DNA of 64,000 bases from Aurifilum marmelostoma (Eukaryota; Ascomycota; Sordariomycetes; Diaporthales; Cryphonectriaceae). The notes beneath the pieces are model-generated. The model did no database searches and was not told the origin of the DNA. It was given only the letters and a program-made list of their open reading frames with translations. Below, piece after piece: positions 57,794-64,000 of this stretch. Numbering within the stretch: position 1 is the first letter of the stretch; each line of letters starts with the position of its first letter. The position numbers and the translations under genes were made by a program. The DNA lies in assembly GCA_027559495.1 (NCBI GenBank), contig JAMXSV010000021.1:62001-126000 (forward strand), in the 5' to 3' direction.

Positions 57794-57913
57794 ATGAACC
57801 GTCTGCATGCGCAGTACTATACCTCGGTGCCGACAGATGAGAATGATTACAAGGGACTTGGGGCCTTCATGCTGGCGTCGTATGAATATGAGATGTTGTC
57901 GATAGATGGATAA
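56432..57913 (+). CDS. Secreted glycoside hydrolase family 105 (unsaturated rhamnogalacturonyl/glucuronyl hydrolase)
   Basis: GH105 enzymes hydrate the unsaturated uronic acid at the non-reducing end of pectin-lyase products. The ATG at 56432 gives a clear signal peptide (M-R-I-L-A-N-F-L-N-L-V-T...T-A-A). The (alpha/alpha)6 barrel shows Y-S-L-D-Q-Y-R-F-G-M-N-L-L-Y-W-Y, Q-M-W-G-D-G-I-F-M with the likely catalytic Asp, R-A-D-G-W, and G-N-Y-I-E-S-S-A-T-A-M-F near the C-terminus. Exons are 56432-56738, 56892-57715 and 57815-57913 (409 residues). Intron 1 (56739-56891) appears to be GC-AG (GCAAGT), since a GT donor two bases later breaks the frame. Intron 2 carries a long CT array. Several N-x-S/T sites agree with secretion. 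It points to a plant-associated lifestyle. Confidence 0.9.
57751..57792 (+). repeat. (CT)21 microsatellite in GH105 intron 2
   Basis: Perfect CT array inside the 99-base intron, taking the place of much of the normal polypyrimidine region before the CAG acceptor at 57814. Confidence 0.95.
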
Positions 57914-59738
57914 ATTACATGGTGACATATAAACTCCGCATGGCCGTTTTTCTTCTTCCTTTTCCCATGTAATTATGATTACAAATTCTGTACGTGTTAA
58001 TTAAACAATGCCATCATACTCTTGCATGTCCTCTGGTAGGGTTGCTTTCCCAATCGAACCCACCTCGCACATCTCGCGAGCAGGGATGCTCCTATACTAC
58101 CCTATATACAGCATCAGCCTCGTCCGTCACCCCGAGTTTACTTTCCTGAACAAATCAAGAACAACAACAAGACAGACAGGACGTCTACTTCGCCTGCATA
58201 TGCAATGGCTTGATCATCCGTGTATCAGTACACCCCTGCCGCCTCTCTCGGCTCACCTGCGGGCGTTTTCGTGGCGAGACCCTTCGACACAGCTGCAGCT
58301 GTCACCGGATCGTCCGTCCACCTTGTCGCCGCCACCCCGTCATCAACCAGACAAACCCATAAACACACCCCAGCACATTGATGGGGTAAAACCTGGTTCT
58401 TGCATCTTTCCCGCCCTTGGGCTCTCGTTTTTTCTGGTCACAACGCATGAACCAACCAACCAATCATCCTTGTCCTTCTCCTTTGATTGTGATGGCGCCC
58501 TCTGGCTTCTGCCACGTGGCTGCACTAGTGAGTGCCCGGTGCTCCCTGGTCTGGCAAGGCGCAGGATCCTCTGGGGCCTTGCGGTTTGTTCTTGTGTCCA
58601 CGCGGCTCGGTGCCAAGCAAGGCAGCGAATACGAGGGAAGGATTTGGGTTTTGGCCCTTTTTGAGATCTCCTGCCAAGGGAGAGAAAGGAGGAGGGGGGG
58701 CGGAGGGAATAAGAGTCGCGTGCATCTCGAGATGCTATGGTGGATCTGTGTTCTCATTGGCCGGCTGTGTTCTGTGATGTGGGATGTGCTCTCTTCTCAG
58801 CCCGGCTTGCCAGGGCAGCCCCGCGAGGCTGTAGCCGGTTCTACCCTCCCGTTGCGAGGTGGAGGTCACCACATATCTTTTCAGATCCGAGCTCTGAGAC
58901 TCAACGTGTAATGTGTTCACTCGGGCAAGGAGGGGGAAAACTGATTCTCGGGCTTCTCTCGGAAGTGTCATTTTTTTCTTCTTCTTCTTTTTTTGTAATT
59001 CAACATGTTGAGACGATGACACTGCGGCTGTCGTATGTAAGATCAGCCACGGACTTTCAGCCCAGAGCGCAGGTTTCGGATGCACCGTGGATGACCTCAA
59101 GTATTGGAACCTTGGGAGAGGAGACTTCTGAAAGAGGCAAAGGACGCAAGAAGAGGCAATTTTTCTCCCACGTTCTACAGAAAGAATTTGCCACCGAATA
59201 GTAAAGTACTGATTAAGTAGATATGTGACCACGCAGCATGCTTGGTAGATTGTGCGCAGGCAACCACAAGATCTGAGCACGGCGTGCCCCTCGTAAGCGA
59301 GGACTGGGAGCTCAGCCTTACGGCGTGACGATGTACAGCACAAGCTTTTCTGCCAAGCCTCAGCAAGATGTTTGTAGAAGGGAGATCGACAAACCTTAAG
59401 CCTGAATGGGTCACGGGTGGGGGGTTTTATGTTTGACACCTGCAGCACTCCACGTCGTATGTGTTATAGGGCGTATGGACGACGTGACAATTATGTTGGG
59501 ACATGGGCAGGAGAGTAGTGTTTATGTACCCATGCATTCATGATGCAATAGATATATATATATATATATATTCATCCTCGCCTCGCTGAAAAGTAAATCA
59601 ATATAACTCTCAAGCCTTCTCCAGGTCTTATCTAGTGGTTGTCCATTCTCAAAGCTAGAAAGAGGTGTCCTGCATCATCTTCTTCCTTCTTTTCTCCCAA
59701 AGTCAGAGAGAGAGAAAAATCAAGGACCCCGTCCATCA
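57914..59738. other. Intergenic region
   Basis: Between the 3' ends of the GH105 gene and the cysteine-rich gene (tail to tail). Mixed composition with an AT array at 59552-59571. Frames up to about 240 codons exist (58735-59448, minus) but contain simple-repeat translation and no domain, so I do not call them. Confidence 0.4.
59552..59571. repeat. (AT)10 microsatellite
   Basis: Perfect AT array in the intergenic region downstream of the cysteine-rich gene. Confidence 0.9.
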
Positions 59739-60055
59739 TTAACAGCAGCCGCAGCCCTCTGTTATTCCACAGCAGTCGATAGACTCGCCACATCCACCGC
59801 GCATGCTCACATCCGAGTCCATTTGGGGTTGAGCATCAGCTGACTGTAGACGCTCAGTCGTTAATCAGATTGAATTTAAAGAACAGACACGACAACAAAC
59901 TTGCTGCTGACTGAAGAGAGGACAAAAGCGGAATGATAGAGGGAAACGAGGGGTCTGGGGACCAGCAGTGAACGTACGGGCTGCTGCGTGACGACGCCTG
60001 ACTCCATGGGGATCTCCATGGGCTGCTGCTGCTGGACGGCGCTGACCTCGGGCAT
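59739..60055 (-). CDS. Small cysteine-rich protein, 60 residues, two exons
   Basis: Easily missed because each exon is tiny. Exon 1 (59978-60055) begins M-P-E-V-S-A-V-Q-Q-Q-Q-P-M-E-I-P-M and ends T-Q-Q-P. The intron 59844-59977 has a GTACGT donor, an AACGACTGAG branch region and a CTACAG acceptor. Exon 2 (59739-59843) ends in a tight cluster of seven cysteines, G-G-C-G-E-S-I-D-C-C and then G-C-G-C-C as the last five residues before the stop. No signal peptide, so probably cytosolic or peripheral. The Cys spacing recalls metal-binding (metallothionein-like) or CYSTM-like tails, but there is no hydrophobic stretch typical of CYSTM. Evidence is splice grammar plus the strongly biased C-terminus; function unknown. 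Confidence 0.65.
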
Positions 60056-60819
60056 TTTGGTTACTGTTGTGGTAGTGTGATTATTTTGAGATGAGGCAAT
60101 AAGTAATTCAACAAAGAAGTTCGATGCCAAACAGGAGAGGACGATGAGGACGAGAGAAGCAAAACAACAAAGACAACCAGCACAGGGAAAACCCTCTTTA
60201 TCTACAAACCGACAAGACGTACATGATATTACTGCCCAAAGCGTGGATTGTTTGTCTGCAATATGACGTCGCGCAAGTGTTGTCCAATTTCCAAGTTTTC
60301 CATGGAACCATTCTATTTTCCATCTTGTCTCCCGAGGCGTCCACGTCGGTAGACAGGGTACTGGTAAGCGAGAACAAGTTACCCCTGGCGCAGCCCAATG
60401 AGCTTGACCCCGTGGTCTCCTGCAGTTGGGTGAAGGAGAGGGGCCGCTTTGCCGGATACATCTTGATAGGCCATCATCGGACCATGACATGAAACCTGGT
60501 CGACCTTCACGGAACCTGGCATTAGTTGAGAATCCTACCCCAGGCCCGGGGGTGGTTGGTTTTCTTATCCGGTCCAGCAAGAATATCCTATATAGGGAGC
60601 TCTGTGAATATGACTATAAAGAAACAAGCTTGTTTGTTAATGACACACCAGATCAGCAGTGAGCTCATGATCACGTCCGTGCAACCAAGAGCGTGGAAGA
60701 CCTTGTTCCTGATCGGATTTTCGGAGCCATGGACTCCTCACTGGCTGATACCAGACTACTTCTTGGCTCAAGGATTACTGAGATGGCTTTCTCTAGGATA
60801 GAAACGTCAGAGTAGACCA
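60056..60819. other. Intergenic region between the cysteine-rich gene and the hydrolase gene
   Basis: Both flanking genes are on the minus strand, so this is the promoter of the cysteine-rich gene and the 3' region of the hydrolase. No coding signal. Confidence 0.4.
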
Positions 60820-62991
60820 TCACCCCATCAACCAAGGCTCCCACCGCGCCATATCCTTAATATGCTCCCTCCAAACCTGCACCGGATCCTCACTGGCAAC
60901 ACTACCGCTAGAATTGTCACCCCCAGACACCGGCAGATACGGCTTCCGATCCGCAAAACAAGCCTTCTCCCGCTCCGCCGGCACGGTCCCCTCCAGTATA
61001 TAAGCCCTAGCAACCGAGTCCGTACAAGTAGACGCATCCCTCGTCGAGTGCCCGTACCCATGGTGAACCACAAGCCGCGCGCTCTCTCCCATCTCGGCCA
61101 ACAACCTCCGCCCGTTGCGCAGCGGCGTGGCCGGGTCGTACGGCTCGGCGATGAGCAGCACGGGGTGGGCGAGGCTGTGGTTCAGGTCGCCCCGGTACAC
61201 CTCGGCCACGTCGGGCCAGTAGGTCGTGAAGTGGCGGCAGGGCAGGACGCTGTAGAAGCGGGCGTTGCCCGAGATCCAGGACCGGGCGGTCATGTTGGCC
61301 CAGAGGGAGGACCACCACGCGAGGCCCCCGGGCGGGAGGGGCGCGTCGTAGCTGTCTGCGCAGATGACCATGTTGGAGAGCTCGTCGCTCGAGGGCCGGG
61401 ACGAGAGGGGCTGGGGCTGGGTCGGGTCGTACTCCCAGTCGGCCTTCTCGATGAGGACGGTGGCGAGGGTCGAGTTGCCCTGCTCGAGCTCGTAGAGCAT
61501 CTGGGCCGTGGTGGGCCACGTGGAAGGGTTGTAGAGGGACGCGTAGAGGGTGCGCACCAGGCCGCGGTATGTGATCAGGGACGGGCCGCTCTCCTCGTGA
61601 TACCCGGGCATCGGGTGGGAGATGAGCGAGTCGACCAGCGTCCGCATGCGTACTTCGAGGTTCTCCAGAGTGACTGGCTCTTTGCCGTCCCCACGTGGCC
61701 GTGCTAGCATGCAGTGCTCTGGCCCGGCGTTGAGGCACTCCCCGAGGAAGCCATCGTGCCAGGCGTCTGTCACATTGTCGAGGGATGTCCAGCCCTGAGA
61801 ACAGCAAATTCAGCACCCACCAACACAAAAAAAAAAAAAAAAAAAAAAAAAAACAGACGATGGTGAAAAGGAGTGACTTACAAACCCGCCCAAGAGACGA
61901 TGATCGCGAACATACTCTGTCCCGTCGAGAACAAGCCGACCCACCCGGTCAGGAAACATATTCGCATACGTCTGCCCGATGCCCGTGCCGTAGCTGACAA
62001 AATACCCATCCACCTGCTCCTCGCCCAATGCCTTCCTGATCTCGTCGAGGTCTCGCGCCACCAGCGCCGTCGTCATGAACCGGCCCAGGTCCCCGAACCT
62101 CCTCCAGCAGGCGTGGAACGTCGCGTTGTACATGGCGTCCGCCCACCGCAGCAGGTGGTCTGGGTCGGCCGACTCCTCGCGGTACGGGTCGGCGAGCATG
62201 TGCCAGCGGTCCCTGTCGGCGTCGTACGGGTAGCACGAGATGGCGGGCTGCGACGTGTTGACGCCCCGGGGGTCCCAGCCCAGCACGTCAAAGGTGCCGT
62301 TGGTGTACCTGCGCGTCCTCTCCTCGGCCGTCCTCCAGGTGTAGGACGTGCCGCTGCCGCCGGGGCCGCCGGGCTCGATCAGCAGCGTCCTCTTGCTCTT
62401 GGCGCCTGCGCCTGGCGGCGAGGACCTGTCGAGGCGGGCCAGGCCCGAGACCTGCAGCTTGGTGACTGCAATCCTCACGGTGCGGGTCTCGGAGGTGTTG
62501 AGGTAGTCCAGCGGCACGTCGAGATATCCACAGAGGAAGATGCCACGTCCGGCGTAGGGATCCTCTGGCCTCGTACTGCTACCGCCGACCACAGACGCGG
62601 CGTTGTCCTTCTTCTCAGCCCAGCTCCAGTGGTCAGGCTCGGGATCAAACAGTTCCGCCCAGGAGGCCTCGTGGTCCTTGTCGTCCAGAGCAGGCGGCAA
62701 GGTCTTGTTGGTGCAGGGCAGAAACCTGAATGGATCTTCCGGCTGGGGAAACTTGCCATAAGCCGATTCTGGCCCGGGGTGATGGTGGTGGTGGTGGTGG
62801 TGATGATGGTGATGATGGCCACTACGGTGCTGCCATTGCAGGTTGAGACTGCCTGTCAAGTGGTACAGACCTCTCAGGCCTGCGATGCCCAAGATGATGA
62901 CCAGCAGGAAGCGCAGTCTCCTCCGCTGTGACGTCGGCTGCAACAACGCACGAGGAGGCGTCGGCGCCGTGAGTGGGCTCTTCTCGTCCAT
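60820..62991 (-). CDS. Membrane-anchored alpha/beta hydrolase, peptidase S33 (tripeptidyl aminopeptidase-like)
   Basis: 694 residues in two exons (61882-62991 and 60820-61794; intron 61795-61881 GTAAGT...CAG containing a T27 run). A short cytosolic head (M-D-E-K-S-P-L) precedes one signal-anchor helix (R-F-L-L-V-I-I-L-G-I-A-G-L), so type II topology is likely. A stretch of 13 His follows, then the hydrolase: oxyanion region L-L-I-E-P-G-G-P-G-G-S-G, W-D-P-R-G, nucleophile elbow Y-F-V-S-Y-G-T-G, Asp in E-P-Y-D-P-A-T-P and His in H-H-G-Y-G-H-S-T of the TAP-like C-terminal domain. The first Gly of G-x-S-x-G is Phe. Many N-x-S/T sites suit a lumenal or extracellular domain that would release short peptides or hydrolyse small amides/esters. 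Confidence 0.88.
61827..61853. repeat. A27 homopolymer (T27 in the hydrolase intron)
   Basis: Run of 27 A on the + strand inside the intron of the hydrolase gene. Length is likely imprecise in any assembly. Confidence 0.9.
62779..62817 (-). repeat. (CAC/CAT)13 tract coding for His13
   Basis: Thirteen consecutive His codons, CAC interrupted by CAT, within the first exon of the S33-type hydrolase, shortly after the membrane anchor. Codon mixing shows it is not a pure slippage tract. Confidence 0.9.
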
Positions 62992-63659
62992 GACCAAGAG
63001 TGAATGGAAAGTCCTCCTGATGAATGTGAATAATTGTTGGAGGGGAGAATGATTAGAGATACGAGAGAGATCGACTTCCAATACGCAGCACCATGATAAA
63101 TCTAGTTGAAAGCATAATATATAACAAATTGGGACAAGGATAAGAGGCCCTTGCTTTGGCATATGGCCTGTAAGACGGACCACAATGATCAACCGTCCCC
63201 ACTACTGTAACAGTCTTCCGGGGTACTACTGTAGCTGGTTGCCCCAATTCTCTGTGGGGACGACAAGCAGGCTGGGCTTACATGGGCTTCGTCAGCGTCG
63301 AGCTGATTGGTGGCCGGCGGAGGAGGGGCGCGCAGTATAGTACGACCCTGAGGAGCATCCACGTACTATGTACCGCGTAGAGTCGATCTCAACCTCCTGA
63401 GGAGTTGACCGGCTGCATTTTGAATTAATAAAGATGGCCTTTTCATTGGACTGTCACATGCAGCAGGCCTTGTTGTGGCCGCGTCATCAGCATGGGAATC
63501 ACGGCCTCCAGTGCCGGTGGGCGCTGTTCTCATTCTCTATTGACCTGCAGCAACCTCAAAGTTTCAACTTACGCAACGAGATCCACGACTCAGGTCTAGG
63601 GTAAGTCACCACTGACCAGGCCCTGACCAGAGCAACTTCACAAAAGCCTCCTGCGAAGC
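62992..63659. promoter_or_regulatory. Upstream region of the hydrolase gene
   Basis: Between two minus-strand genes. The frame of the hydrolase stays open upstream to about 63192, so a longer N-terminus cannot be excluded, but the ATG at 62991 gives the expected short head before the anchor. No other signal. Confidence 0.4.
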
Positions 63660-64000
63660 TTACCAAAAGTCGCAGCTGGACTGGCCCCACTCATAATGCT
63701 CACGTTTCCCGTTTCTGATACTCTCCTCCACGAGCCCGGCGCGGTCCTCATTCGCCTCCAGGCGGGTCATCCAGTCCACCTTGAAGGCCTCGCGCACCTG
63801 GTCCAGCATCTCAGGCGGCAGCCGGGGCTCCAAGCCGCCACCGCTGTAGTCCACCTTAACAGCGCCCTCTTGGAGCAGATGCAGCACCTCCGAGGACATC
63901 CTGCTTGTCGCATGCCTCTGGGCTTCGGGCGTCCCGCCGAACGCGGACTCGACCCACCAGTCATGCTGCTGGGACTGCACGTTGGTCGTTGAGACGATAC
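63660..64000 (-). CDS. Partial gene at the right edge, unknown product
   Basis: An open frame enters from beyond the right edge (I-V-S-T-T-N-V-Q-S-Q-Q-H-D-W-W) and continues through G-G-T-P-E-A-Q-R-H, L-H-L-L-Q-E-G-A-V-K-V-D-Y and L-P-P-E-M-L-D-Q-V-R-E-A-F-K-V-D-W-M to a stop at 63660. Codon use is GC-rich and regular, so I think it is real coding sequence, probably helical at the end. I do not recognise the family. The stop overlaps a GTAAGC donor (exon end D-F, then TG|GTAAGC), so an additional 3' exon below 63660 is possible. Confidence 0.6.
   Translation of the reverse strand, partial: IVSTTNVQSQQHDWWVESAFGGTPEAQRHATSRMSSEVLHLLQEGAVKVDYSGGGLEPRLPPEMLDQVREAFKVDWMTRLEANEDRAGLVEESIRNGKREHYEWGQSSCDFW

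Noticed and set aside
58735..59448. Open frame of 237 codons on the minus strand
   Set aside because: Contains a poly-Lys run from a T-tract and no motif; no splice or leader support.

Overview
This window comes from a filamentous ascomycete (Pezizomycotina, most likely a sordariomycete). The evidence is GC-rich coding sequence broken by short introns (about 53-165 nt) with GTNNGT donors and CTRAC-like branch points, pyrimidine-rich leaders and microsatellites, and genes typical of that group: fungal DGAT2, a nif1/Dsf2-type Sel1 protein, Erv46, Hcs1, an ABCB transporter, a secreted GH105 enzyme and a fungal SLATT protein. All gene models were rebuilt by hand from splice sites, reading phase and family motifs.

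Layout. 1-14948 is mostly housekeeping: the 5' part of a DGAT2 acyltransferase (-), a Sel1-repeat protein (-), a 4.6 kb gene-free stretch, the ER-Golgi cargo receptor ERV46 (-), a GNAT acetyltransferase (+) and the mitochondrial thiamine pyrophosphate carrier (-). 15929-29903 is a compact five-gene set that looks like an undescribed biosynthetic cluster: a Gfo/Idh/MocA oxidoreductase (-) divergent from an ATP-grasp ligase (+), a full-length ABCB exporter (-) divergent from a class III aminotransferase (+), and a bZIP regulator (-). No PKS, NRPS or terpene synthase is present. 29904-37412 has no supportable gene. 37413-42099 holds a conserved protein of unknown function and the HCS1 helicase. 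42100-48410 is gene-free and rich in microsatellites. 48411-64000 holds a large low-complexity protein, a SLATT two-TM protein, a GH105 hydrolase, a hidden 60-residue cysteine-rich protein, a membrane-anchored S33-type hydrolase and a partial gene at the right edge.

How the cluster could work (inference): the aminotransferase and oxidoreductase prepare or tailor an amino acid, the ATP-grasp enzyme joins it through an acyl phosphate to a second amino group in the way carnosine synthase does, the ABCB pump exports the product and the bZIP factor controls the set.

Two genome-wide signals matter for anyone using this sequence. First, six otherwise intact genes are each thrown out of frame by exactly one surplus base in a G/C homopolymer (C8, C6, C6, C5, C6, G6). 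Removing one base makes each rebuilt CDS divisible by three and restores family sequence. The best explanation is homopolymer over-calling in the assembly. Second, four of about 30 reconstructed introns appear to be GC-AG rather than GT-AG, three of them in two neighbouring cluster genes.
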